From contig NMRA01000572.1 in the NCBI GenBank assembly GCA_002633005.1, forward strand, positions 134,534 through 198,533: a DNA stretch of 64,000 bases, read 5' to 3'. Below, piece by piece: positions 15,444 to 26,192 of the stretch. Made by a program: the position numbers and the translations under genes. The stretch is from Phoronis australis (taxonomy: Eukaryota; Phoronida; Phoronidae). Within the stretch, counting starts at the first letter, position 1; each line of letters opens with the position of its first letter. A model generated the notes under the pieces. It saw nothing but the letters and a program-made list of their open reading frames with translations. It was not told the DNA's origin and did not search any database.

Positions 15444-15650
15444 ATGCCGCTATGTTGTGGTGCATCGTTCCCACTTGTCCGAACTAAGCAGCTGCGAGGA
15501 AAACAGGTATATCGTTTTATTTTACTTCCTCGAGAGTCCGAGATGCTTAGGAAGTGGCTCATGGTAGTGAAGAATGAAATGTACGCTGTACATAGCAAGT
15601 ATGAGGCCGTGAAACATCTCCGTGTCTGGTGACCTACAGATGTCGACAGT
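15444..15650 (+). pseudogene. degraded THAP domain of Kolobok-like transposase
   Basis: From ATG 15444 the frame gives MPLCCGASF, then VYRFILLPRESEMLRKWLMV and VKHLRVW before a stop. The order M-P-x-C-C, a RF-x-LP motif, a KW and a final V-C-like step is that of a THAP domain. The second Cys and the C-x2-H motif appear to have been shifted out of frame by small indels (around 15465 and 15625). The family 2 transposons at 18141 and 34901 start M-P-H-C-C-C in the same way. Confidence 0.55.
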
Positions 15651-15667
15651 GCCTGACGAATGCCGGC

Positions 15668-15832
15668 TTACCGACCAAATAACTCCATACGTTCCGTTGT
15701 CTGAGCTTGTTCACGGTGCCTCTCTAGTATTTCTTCATCGCTGTATTCCTGTTCGAATTGATAGCTTGTAAAACTTAACGATCCACCTGCGAAGTCGGGA
15801 CTGATGAGCTCTAGCTCGTCCTAAGTCGACAT
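15668..15832 (-). pseudogene. fragment of P2X7-ballast-like accessory ORF
   Basis: On the minus strand from ATG 15830-15832 there is an early TAG (codon 4). The frame then reads open through DELELISPDFAGGS and SYQFEQEYSDEEILER to TAA at 15668. The GG-x(n)-Y-x-F-E-x-E-Y-[SN]-x-x-E block matches the ORF at 33811-34206 (GGYMFEPEYNEAEY). The WCxC cysteine cluster that should follow is lost at a deletion junction with the antisense THAP remnant. The similarity is short, but the relative position and convergent orientation are the same as in family 2. Confidence 0.45.
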
Positions 15833-17296
15833 TGCGAGTTGCCATGTTGGCGTTTGTTACTAAGCGTTCTGTTTCAAAATCATTTATTCTCACCCTAACC
15901 CGACAATACTTATATAAAACTGAGACAAAGTCTGTCTCATTAGATGCAATTTGTAATGCCTTTGGAGTGTTCGTGAGTGCAAATGATTTGAGAAGCCAGC
16001 AATGAATAAATCACTGCGTTACCGGCAAAACTAATTGACGGGACACCGAGGCCGTGTGAGCTCTCATGCTAATTTAGTGTTTGCTGGCAGAAACTGTTGT
16101 GAAACAACTCGATTTCCATCCCACGGCAGGTGTTAGGGGAATCTTTATTTACATTTACATTACTCAAATAATGATTGTCAATGTACAACTTCTGCCCTCA
16201 CGGTGCTGTGGCCAAAGCGGAACCTGAATTCGCAGCCCCCGACGAGTAAATAGATTTGCAGTTTCGTGGCTAATTCACCAACATAATCAGGTGCACATTA
16301 CTTTGGCTCACTAGTATAGTATTTTATTGACTGGAAGTTTAGTTTCCACTGAACTTTGGCTGGTTTATGTTCGTGATGTCTGATCAGTTTCCGAGCCACT
16401 GCCGGGCCAGGATAACGAGTCAATCCGGCCGGCCGCGACCGGCCTGATCGGGCTCCGAGCCACTGGCCAGGATAACAAGCGTTTTGTGTTTAGAACTCAA
16501 AAAATCACAAGTCTAAACAACACAGATCTAGGTTCTCCTGTCTATATCTCACGGAAAATACTTCGAAATTATCTCTGAACAGACCCCAAACTCCTGCTAC
16601 GGACCTTATTGGCCCACCGAACTTTGTAGGCTACGGTGTGTCCAAATACCAATAAATCCGTAACAGCGAAATAAAATAATACGTTTTTATAAGAACTCGG
16701 TGTAGTTTTAAGGGTTTTACATCGAAGTTTGGTAATTTATTGGTGTTAAACGATGACTTCAAATGATAAGCTGACACCAGTAACCCGTGTTGTGAACTGC
16801 AGAACAGACTGCGTGTGAAACCGATGACATCATTGGATAACTTCAACACCTCCGTCTGCCGTCAGGTGTCGGGTAACGCAACCGTACGTGTTGTTATGGA
16901 GTAGAACTACTCGATCTAAATTAATACAAATTAGGTTGTTTTTTTGGGTGGCATGCTCCTTTAAAGGCAAAGGCAAAAATTGTTCATGTCATTTTTAGCA
17001 AAAGTAAGGTTCGTTGATTATCCCAGACCTATTTTTCACTTGCTTACAGCTTTTCGTAATTTAATTAATTACTCGTTCTCTACTCCGGAAGTGACGTTTT
17101 GGGAGGCAAGAATTTCGCGCCAATTTGGTTCTGCTTTGAGTTTACTGTGAGAATCTGTACTATTTTTGTTTTTGTGCTGTTTTTCTAAAATTGTCCTCAC
17201 CACTTTCCATTGGCGAGTATTCTACGACAAGCTAGGTTGATAGAGAACTCAAATTACGTTGGATTTAGGGATTGTTTAGTTTGTAGTAACCTGAAA

Positions 17297-17509
17297 ATGG
17301 CTGGAGTCGGTAACCCATACCACAGTGACAGTAGTGAGACATTGTTCATAGCAGTGGTGATGAGGAATTTTTTCACGGGTGGGTATATGTTTGAGCCCGA
17401 GTATAATGAGGCAGAGTACGCACACGCAGAACTTGCCCGAGTGTCCCGCGATGCACTCCCACTGGATGGTGACCCGAGCACCCAAACTGCTTACATCCTG
17501 CCGTTGTGA
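17297..17509 (+). pseudogene. truncated P2X7-ballast-like accessory ORF (copy 1)
   Basis: It starts MAGVGNPYHSDSS and reads GGYMFEPEYNEAEYAHA, almost identical to the ORF at 33811. Compared with that copy, a small deletion after SDSS shifts the frame briefly. A deletion after EYAHA (near 17423) removes the whole WCxCxxC...CC cluster and fuses the frame to antisense transposase sequence. The remaining product cannot form the zinc-binding domain. Confidence 0.65.
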
Positions 17510-18141
17510 CTCCCTCGCCACACACCTGGCACCATCGAAATAGCTCCAATACTTTAGACAAGTCCACAATAAACTTATCAAAGTTTGGCTCGCAAATCTG
17601 TTCATTGAACGACGAACTGTCCTCATCACTGTGTGTCGAACTGGGCCTCATATTCGCTCCCACTACTCAACATCACTACAGGGCTGCTTACAGGCACTGG
17701 GCTAGAGACAACAGTTCAGGGCGAATCACTGCTAGTTACGGAATTGCACGCTCTGGAGGTAAGTTCAGAGGCACGGCTGACAGTAGATGAAGCTTTGCCT
17801 CCAGTCATTGTAGTGGCCACAGCTCGCGAGGCTTCTTGGTGACGGGGTACTGGTGAGAATCAACAGGGATGGTATGGCATCCTTCTTCAGGCGTTGTTTC
17901 GAAGGGAACTTCATCAATTAAGCCTACATATCTCTCTCGTAATTTGATGGCAGAAAATACTTGTCACTCAGTAACCCTTCACTGCTTTGAACATTGCGTG
18001 GACGGGTAACGCTGCGTTCTTCACACGAACAAGCCAAAGACAGCGAAGTGTGTCATCGTTCAGAAAGCGATGCAAAGGTACTTTCAAAGCACGTGTGAGA
18101 TGATCATGAGTACATCCTGGTACACAGCAACAGTGTGGCAT
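17430..18141 (-). pseudogene. THAP-domain transposase remnant (copy 1)
   Basis: The minus strand from ATG 18139-18141 reads MPHCCCVPGCTHDH, then VPLHRF and WLVRVKNAALPVHA, which is a THAP domain. It breaks at the position of the C-G-K-H-F motif, where a stop and frame changes occur. Further on, EPNFDKFIVDLSKVLELF followed by CQVCGEG and, in another frame, VTIQWECIAGHSGK give the Cys-x2-Cys...Cys-x3-His pair typical of the segment between THAP and catalytic domain in these transposases. The catalytic domain is absent. Confidence 0.7.
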
Positions 18142-18410
18142 GTTGACTGACTCGTAAACAAATGCAAAAGCAAACGAACGAACTTGTCACAGCTGAGGTA
18201 GAACGATGACTGACTCAACAGCTCTCACAGTCATAGTTGAAAAGAAATTGGCGCGTAATTCTTGCCTCCCAAAACATCACATCTGGAGTAGAGGATGAGT
18301 AATTAATTAAATTACGAAAAGCTGTGATTAAGTGAAAAATATGTCTGAGATCATCAACGCACCCTATTTTTACTAAAAATGACATGAAAAAGGGTTGTCT
18401 TCGCCTTTAA

Positions 18411-19621
18411 ATTGTATGTGATTTCTGGGCTTGAGAAGAACTGAAGGTTGGTCATTGCTTGAGACCATGATCTGCACATATTGGTCTTTGCTTGAGACCA
18501 TGATCAGCACACAAAATGACTTGCTGGTTGAAGCCAACTTGTTGAGCCTGGTATCAAACTATAACCAGCTAGGGTTTTCACAAATCCAGAAGTCGCTTTT
18601 TGTACGAGTAAAGAACTTGTTGAGACCAGTTCTATAAGTGATCTAAATTGAAAGAAGTGGTGTCAACTTACTGTAGGTCAGCACCATCTTTTGGTGGCCA
18701 GTTTAGTAAGTGAGCTTTAAGGCTTTAAGGAAGTGTCAATAAGTTATAGTTGTGAGTAATGTCATGAAAGGATGTACACTGGCTCATAGCTAAAGCAGTT
18801 TGACTTAACAGAAACAGTTTGTTTTGTGGTTTGTGTTGATGATTAGTGAGTGGAGAAGATTACTTTTGCTGACCATTTGTAATATTCAGTTGAAAACAAC
18901 GTGGCATTGGTAATTACTTGCTTACAATTGTGTTTACTATGATGGCATTGATAATTACTTGCTTACAACTGTGTTTACTATGAGCCAGTATAGGACATTT
19001 GTAAAACAGCATCCAGGAGTTCAGCTGTTAAATTTCGGTAAGTGTTCTTGTTTTAATTTTTGACAGCCATACACAATAAATAATCAGGCAAAATTACCCA
19101 GAATTCCACATCATGACAGCCATGTACAAGCAGAATGACAAATTGTGACTAGTCATTACCCATCATAATAGGGAAACGCAATGTTGTTTCATGTTAATTA
19201 AATGTGTAGAATATAAGTGGGAGTGCTGGCGTAACACTGGTCATGATCTGTTGTTTGCTGTGCTGGCATAACACTGGTCATGATCTGTTGTTTGCTGTGC
19301 TGTCGTAACACTGATCATGATCTGTTATGGTTGGTGTGCTGGGGTAACAGTGGTCATGATCTCCTGTTATGTTTGCAGTAAGGGTCTTTTACCAGATGAG
19401 TTTTGAGCAAGGGAAAATAAGTGAGTTGTAACCCAAGTTGTTGTTTTGTTGAGGTTTTCTCAGGTGCAATGTCTACTTTCATTATGGTAACCAAATGATA
19501 GCTTCTTAAACAGCCTATTCTATATTTCTTCTGATTAGTTTTATTATCCAACATCCTAAGTGTTGTACTGATAAATACACCAGCTTGTGAATTACTAAAT
19601 AACTTTGCTGTATTCTGTGCC
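18411..19621. repeat. intron with short local tandem duplications
   Basis: Three local duplications are visible: TTGCTTGAGACCATGATC twice at 18455-18505; GATGGCATTG/ATAATTACTTGCTTACAA twice at about 18905-18980; and CACTGGTCATGATCTGTTG in four ~40-base units at 19220-19370. No coding sequence is seen. Confidence 0.7.
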
Positions 19622-20463
19622 TGTCACGTTTTCCCCCATGTGTGGGTGGGTGCAGGTTCTTACAGACCGGTGCTAATAGCTTTCGGTGCGACGATAGACT
19701 GAGGAATGGTTGGAGTTAATCTTTTATTAAGCTCGACCGTACATTCACAAGCATACTTAAACAAAACGTCTGACTCATATTGTCTGTTCTATGCTCCAGC
19801 CTGTGCTGCGAAGCCTTGACTTGTGATGAACTTCTAAGAAACTTTCAGCAACTGTTACACTCGATTCAATAACTTTCTGTCTTTATAGCTGGCTCTCTAT
19901 TGACTCTCGTTGTAACTTCTGATTCTCTTCACTGCAACTCAACTGTTGTTCTCTCAACTGTTTCACTGTTAACTGCTTTTCTCTTGAACTAACTAATACA
20001 AACCCGTGCTTGGGTATTTATAGTCTAATGCATTGTTCTAGAATTTTTCATCAATTCAAGCACATTCTAGAACTTTCCTGAATCTACCCAACCATTCTGC
20101 AGACATGTACTAGTCTCTAGAATATTCCAGACTGCATTAATTAATGTCATGCTAGAGTCTTCTAGAAAGTTCCACACTATACCGTAGTAAACAAATTATA
20201 TCATCATTGCTGAACTCAGTCTACTAGAAAGTTCCATACTATTCTGCAGTAAATAAATTACATCATCAATGTACTTAACTGAGGGGTCTTGCCAATCAAA
20301 GGGAACAACAAAACAAAACAATACAACTAAAAACAGTGTCAGTCTATATTCTGACATTTGCCCAAAAATAAGTTTTGATCTGATATTTCATGTTGTAATA
20401 TATTCACAGATGTCTTGGAGATATATCAAAGCTCCTCTCTTAAGTGATTTCGTCCCTGTCACA
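19622..20463 (-). mobile_element. solo-LTR-like block
   Basis: Read on the minus strand, the block starts TGTGACAGGGACG and ends AACGTGACA, so it has the TG...CA form with matching GTGACA ends. It contains TATAAATA (20015-20022), followed 290 bases later by AATAAA (19723-19728), the order expected for U3 promoter and R polyadenylation signal in one LTR. No internal retrotransposon genes are present, and the flanking 5-mers (GTGCC and TGAAA on the + strand) do not form a target duplication. A diverged solo LTR is the simplest reading. Confidence 0.5.
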
Positions 20464-23400
20464 TGAAACTCATTCTCACATTTCTATGAAGTGGACGGGC
20501 GTCTCACAGGATTCTAAAACTGGGAATCCAAATTTTCTCAAAAAAAATTGACCGAACACGCCTTGTTCTTGCCATCACTGGTGGTCCTCCCATATGGCTC
20601 CACCATGTAGTGGTGTGTCCACCCATCTAATATGGTCGTCATATGGTTGCACTATGTGCTGGTGTATACACCCATCTAATAGTATAAGACAGTGAACTGG
20701 AAACTAAAGTGTCATTGACTAAGTTTATATAAACGTATGATTTTGAAACTGTATGCGGAAACGTTTTACTCAAAAAAGGTTGCGACTTTCATACTATTGA
20801 TGTCACCGGCGATTTAAAACTACAAAAAGTGTCATTTAGAGACAATAGTTACAGCAGCAATGTTCTGTCTTCCCACACACACCAAGTGAAGTGTCATGGT
20901 AACATGGTAAAGCAAGTCACATTTTTATCATACGTGATCTTAACCTATGTTTCGCTCATTCTTATGTTTTGCACAGCATTCTTATAGTTGTAATGTTCTG
21001 GTTGGACAAACAAAATCAAAGTCCGAGTTTGACGGGATTATTTTATTTACTAATTCCACTTAGAACCTCAGTGAAAACTTTGAATCCTTGTGAGAACCGT
21101 GTGAGAACTGTAAATTTATGAAAATACACAAAATACTCTAAATACATGACAATATTATATAAAACCGAATCTAAATTAAACTGTTAACAATAGTCACTCT
21201 AAGAAACTAGTCAAAATTACTCAAATCTAACTGAATCGGTATATGAACTTTAAATCACATTTACCAAACCAACATTTATCTTAAAACGTATTATATCTTA
21301 GAATATTTCATAGTTCATAAACTCTAATGAGACTTGCTCCCTTTGATCTTAACCACACATGAACATCCAATTCTTGTTTTGTGTATCAGTATGATCCTTG
21401 TCAGTGACTGAATACACTTCTTGAAACTCTACAGACTCGGTGATCTGCCTAAAATACTTGATTCTCCAAAGTTACTGAGCTTCCTCGTCTCCTAACTTTT
21501 TCTTTTGAGAATGACACTTATGTTTGCTCCAGAAATATACTCTAAGATATGATTAAACATCACATGGACTCTGGTCAAGGTGTAAGTACATCGGTGTGGG
21601 TGTTCCTTAGAATCAGCCCACGTAAAGTTGACCACTCCAAAACATATTTTGATGATCATATCCTGTTTGTCAGAACTACACTGAAATCTTAGCAGAACTA
21701 AAGCTTTTCTGAAGAAATTGCGCAATACTCAAGTTTACCACAACAAGTTGTTTACAATAACAAGTCCTGTTCTAAAATATTTGTGACTTTCAAAATAGTT
21801 AACTGATATTAAATTAACACATTTGTTCATAAATTTAATCATCGATTTATAATAAATCGTTACATAATTCTAACAGTTTTCATCAAAAATGTTACAATAG
21901 TAAATACCCTGACAACATTTCTCTGAAATCTACATCAAAAATATGGAACATCCAATGGTAAAACTCTACACAACTGAAATTCTTGCAGAAAGTGAGCAAC
22001 ATACGACTCCACGGATTCGACCACCATATGCAATTGGGTAGAGTAAACAAACCAATTCACATGCGTTTCCATTTACTTGGTCGGGAGAGCCAGGCCCGTT
22101 TAAACCAATATTTCTAGAAAGATATCGACCGGATTGTCAATTGTTTGCAACTATGCCATTTCCAATATTTTCAGGACTCACACTCATTCTTCCTGTTATG
22201 AACTATCTGTTCTCAAATTTGGAGCGAATTGTAAGAATGCAGATACATTGTATGCATACTTGTGTTTTGTTGACTGTCGGGGCCATGTTTGACTTCGATC
22301 TGGATCTGGATTATCTGTCATTCCAGCATGTGGGTCAACGTCTGTATCTGAAACATCTATCGTTTTTTTAAAGTAATCCTTATGAGTCGTTTTAGGCCTT
22401 TGCATGATGGACAACATGACTTGAGTCTGTCGAATGCACATGTCAACCATAACGGAAACTAGATACAACACTAGTCATGGAAAATCTTAAAATTACTCCC
22501 CTAAAACGGCAAGCATAGTACAATGCCGCTAAAGTAAAGAATTGAGAACGACTGGCAGTTTTTTACTTGCAGTAACGATAAATATTGCATTAGCCAACGA
22601 AACTCCTTATAAGGCAATGAGATGAACTCAATTTCAATTGACCAATGAAGTTGAGAAATACACCAAAACTAACCAATAGTATTCGTCTAAGTGAGAAGTC
22701 TACAGTCAACAACCAATAAGAGTGGTCAAAAGCGTTTCCATTCAAAAGTTTGTTTATATTTCTAACACTGCTACATGAAAGTCTGCCCAGTGTTGCGGGG
22801 CAGACAGGTGAAAAATGCGTGAAGAAAGCACTTTTTGCACAGTAAATTTCTTATTTCTGAAATAACTGATAGCCTACCTACTTGAGCGTTGGCCGACCAG
22901 TTGATAATATTAAGAAAGTGGCCTTCACTTTAAACAACTTTTTAAAATGTTGCTCGTCTTTTTAATGCTCTTTTTTTAATGCTGGCTATCTCATGGAACC
23001 TATCCAGTGTAAAATTCTGGCTTTTTAAAAGATGGCCAAGATGGTTGCTGTATAAACTAACATATTTGGCCAAAACATCCCTTGAATACGACTCCATCCA
23101 CGAGATTGTCGGTCAGATTGCATAGTGCCCAGTAGGTTGCCTCTTGATTTTAAGATCATACTTTGGCGTTACTGCGTCCTTAACTAAATCTTTTTGTAGA
23201 ACTTCAATTTGTGTCAGTAGACGAGTTTGTGATTTTCTGAGAAAACCTCAACTGTGAAATTAAGTGTTTTGTTGTTCTATTTTATATTTGTGTTTTGTTC
23301 ACATTTTAATAGTGCACTGTAAAATATCGCAGAATTTTAATATGCAGTTGTCATTGTTGTGATTTATAGGTTGACATGCTTGTTAAATCAATGTCAATAT

Positions 23401-24876
23401 GTTTCATCACATTTGTTATGGAAAGTGACATCTGTTGGTCATAGTGTGCGTGTGTGTCAGCACAAGTAGTATGACTATTATTATTATTATTATTTTCATT
23501 ATTATTATTATCTTTAGTAGTAGTAGTAGTAGTATTACTATTATTATCATTTTAATGGGCAAAAATCAATTATATTTTTACTATTGTTGTTTGTTTTTTT
23601 TTTCTTGTTGTTATTATTATATTGTTTTTCTTTATTTTATGTTTCAATCATTGGTGACATAACTTAGATTTCTTAGCTTGACAATATTCATTCTTTGTTT
23701 TTTTGCTTTGCATCATGATCATTTTGTTCTGTGAATTGAGAAGATTTACCAGACTTCAGAGAAATGTCTTTGCTTTGGATTTGCATGTGTTATAAAGTTT
23801 TTACAGTAAAATTTTACCAAAGATTTTTTCTAAAATTGATAGTCCTACGTTTTTCAAAGACTTTTAACATTGATTTGATGTCCACAATTTCAAAGGTGAA
23901 GCATTTTAGGGCTACTTATCGAATGAAAAAATATTAAAATTTTAAATTTCAGTTGTCTGCTATATTGTGTTCATACCAAGTCGGTAAAATTTTACACTAT
24001 TTCAGATAACAAGTACCGTGCAATGTTACTGTTGTTTGTGGTAAATGTGTGCTAATAGTTATCAGTGTTACAACATAGTCATGTTGTGATTTCAGAATGT
24101 TATTGTACCTATTTGGGTCAATGCCCAATAGACTTTGATTGAGAAACAAAAAATCAATGAGCAGGCAAAAAAAGAATGCAGCAAAACATGTTCACGAAAA
24201 ATTGGGGGTGATTGTTTAGCTGAACATGGGCAATAAACTGAACGATTACGGTAGTAGGGGGTCAAATCCTTTCTACTTTGTTCTTCTTGGTGAATACCAA
24301 GAGATATACCATATATAGATTGATTAGTTTGTTCAGGATGACCTATGAATTGATCCCATGAAAACCTACAATTACTTCTGTATTAATTCTTTTTTTTCAA
24401 ATTCAGTCTGGGGATGACATTTCCACATAATTTTAACCATACAATCCAGTTTGCATCAAATATTTTTGTTCTTTTCAGAATATTGAGGACTATAAGTTTT
24501 ATACATAATTTTTGGGGGCTTTTGGGTGACCCTGTATCTTGAACAAACGGTATTTTGTCATTCCTGGGAATTTCCATTGTTGGAATTTTCCAAATATAAG
24601 TCCATGGGTCTAATTTTGGGAGGCATAATTAAAAATCCCAATGGTTTTTAGGTTTTCTCTTACAGTGACAGCAAGTGTCAAAACAAGGCTGAATTAGAAA
24701 TAGGACACAAGAAATAAGCCATTTTCCAAATAGTGATTCTATTACAATAATGTTAATGGCTTTTGTGGATCTCATTTGGGGGGCATTCTACAGTGGTCAG
24801 AGATGTTTTGAAATTTTTTCATCGCCATTGACTAAAGGTGGGCTTATGTATCGTTGAAATCTTTTAATCATTTCAG
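20464..24876. other. NKAIN last intron, right part
   Basis: Non-coding AT-rich DNA. It has a ~60-base duplication at 20585-20690 (CATATGG...CACCCATCTAATA) and an ATT/AGT microsatellite at 23455-23560. An AT-rich tract at 20990-21900 may be an old LTR but has no clear ends. No exon between 9577 and 24877 is needed for the NKAIN reading frame. Confidence 0.5.
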
Positions 24877-26192
24877 CACCAGCAGCACAAGTTAATGACG
24901 AAATTGAGTTTATAAAGATGAGATACAAGTCACCTTCTAAGAAACTGAATCGCAGCAAAGTTTATGAGACGACATCATTTCCTGCCGAGACCTCTCCTAC
25001 AACACCTGAACCTCCTCCGCGTCAGCCTATAGAGCGCAACGCTGTGCATCCAGAACGACGCAGCCACCGAAGTAGTAAACGACCACAGAAAAAGTCTACG
25101 AGTACCCCTCTAAAACTCCCCTCAAAGGCACCAAGCCGAACCTCCATTTGGAGTAAAGGTTCCTCAACGCCCAATGAGAATTCGCGGACAACTAACGACC
25201 AACCCAAGAATCTACCATGGGTTCACATCGCTCCATCGCCGCAGCGAGGCGGCACAGACATCAACACTTCGTTGGACTCGGAATCGTCTCCCCCTGCCTA
25301 CGATAGTCATGAGGAGTATAACCCTCGGCTGGCAAATGGTGCTCCAACAAACAGGAATAATAGTGCTCAGCCTACTAATAGGATTTCACATCAGCCTTCC
25401 GTCCAGTCAACTCGCCAATCATCACATGACTATCCTGTCGAGCCTCCTCGGCCTGTCTCCTATAAGCCCTCCGTACCACCGGTAGTTCCTCCTGTTGTGA
25501 AGCCGCCGTACAAACCCATCGAACCCCCAAGACCATATCAACTATCTTCTGAACCACCAAAACCACGTGCTCCTTATGTCCGAACAGGTAGTTCTGGACG
25601 TTCCAAACGAAAGGATCGACCACCATTACACGCAGCAGTTGCACCAGTTGGTGCTAATCGAAAATTGGACTACATAGGTGGCAATGACCCCCTGTCTAGA
25701 GGTGGCAATGACCCCCTCCCAAGAGATGGCAATGACCCCCTCCCTAGTTATCGCTCAGAAAACAGACAACCCAGTTATGCAGGCAGTCGCGACTCATATA
25801 CAGAGAGTCTTCCGTCGTTTCCAGAACAAAGAGCATACAGCTATACAGATCGCGAGTTGCCTCTGCCACCACCCCCTAGTGATCTTGATAACAATTACGA
25901 TGGCACTGACCATAGCTCAGGCATACATAGAGCACCACCTAATCCAAATGAATTAAGCCAATATGATTGGCAACAGAGACCTCCTGTGGCCAGCAATCCA
26001 CTGTATTTGGAGGCAAATCAACATAGTCGGTACCCACCTCCAGTGGTAAATCCTAACAACCGCTACAATCCTTCACTTGTGAGTGGAGGTACAAGGCATA
26101 ACCGTTATGCACAACAGGATAGCCGAACAAGTGATGAAAGCGTTCATTCTGGGAATGTCTATTTCAGGGGGCAAGGTGCTAGTCATGTTTGA
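24877..26192 (+). CDS. NKAIN: NKAIN terminal exon: long proline-rich cytoplasmic tail
   Basis: This exon follows TCATTTCAG at 24876. Its first two bases complete a Ser codon, and the frame is then open for 437 residues to TGA 26190-26192. The tail starts PAAQVNDEIEFIKMRYKSPS and is basic, then becomes rich in Pro, Ser, Asn, Tyr and Arg with no predicted fold. Visible motifs are a PPxY (SPPAYDS), many PxxP and PPP stretches, three GNDPL repeats (25679-25745), and the C-terminal A-S-H-V, which fits a class I PDZ ligand (S-x-V). Vertebrate NKAIN tails are only some tens of residues, so this tail is an expansion. No AATAAA was found in the first ~1.5 kb after the stop. Confidence 0.88.
25677..25745 (+). 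repeat. 27-bp coding repeat (GNDPL motif) in NKAIN tail
   Basis: GGCAATGACCCCCT occurs three times, starting at 25680, 25707 and 25728. The spacings are 27 and 21 bases, so the frame is kept. The repeats encode GNDPLSR, GNDPLPR and GNDPLPS. They probably arose by slippage and would allow repeat-number variation without frameshift. Confidence 0.75.

Larger units (their letters stand above)
15279..16960. mobile_element. Kolobok-like TTAA DNA transposon, family 1 (deletion derivative)
   Basis: A 1682-base element with inverted ends AGGAGAATGCCACCC (left) and AGGAGCATGCCACCC (right, reversed), matching at 14 of 15 bases. It is flanked by TTAA at 15275-15278 and 16961-16964. It contains a degraded THAP domain on the + strand (15444-15650) and, converging on it, a minus-strand fragment with the P2X7-ballast-gene motif (15668-15832). 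TTAA target duplication plus a THAP transposase is the hallmark of the Kolobok superfamily. The catalytic domain is missing, so this is a non-autonomous deletion product. Confidence 0.75.
16965..18406. mobile_element. Kolobok-like TTAA DNA transposon, family 2, copy 1
   Basis: The ends AGGCAAAGGCAA and (reversed) AGGCGAAGACAA are the tips of inverted repeats about 150 bases long. The repeats include TTCATGTCATTTTTAG, ACAGCTTTTCGTAATTTAAT and the TCCGGAAGTGACGTTTTGGG block. TTAA flanks both sides (16961-16964 and 18407-18410), the left one shared with the neighbouring element. Inside are a plus-strand ballast-type ORF start (17297) and a minus-strand THAP transposase start (18141). An internal deletion joins the two near 17423. 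Length 1442 bases. Confidence 0.8.

Noticed and set aside
20990-21900. Possible second LTR
   Set aside because: AT-rich with an AATAAA on the minus strand, but no TG...CA ends or target duplication could be placed.
22000-22040. Possible tRNA B box (GGTCGAATCC, minus strand)
   Set aside because: No matching A box, stems or anticodon arm could be drawn.
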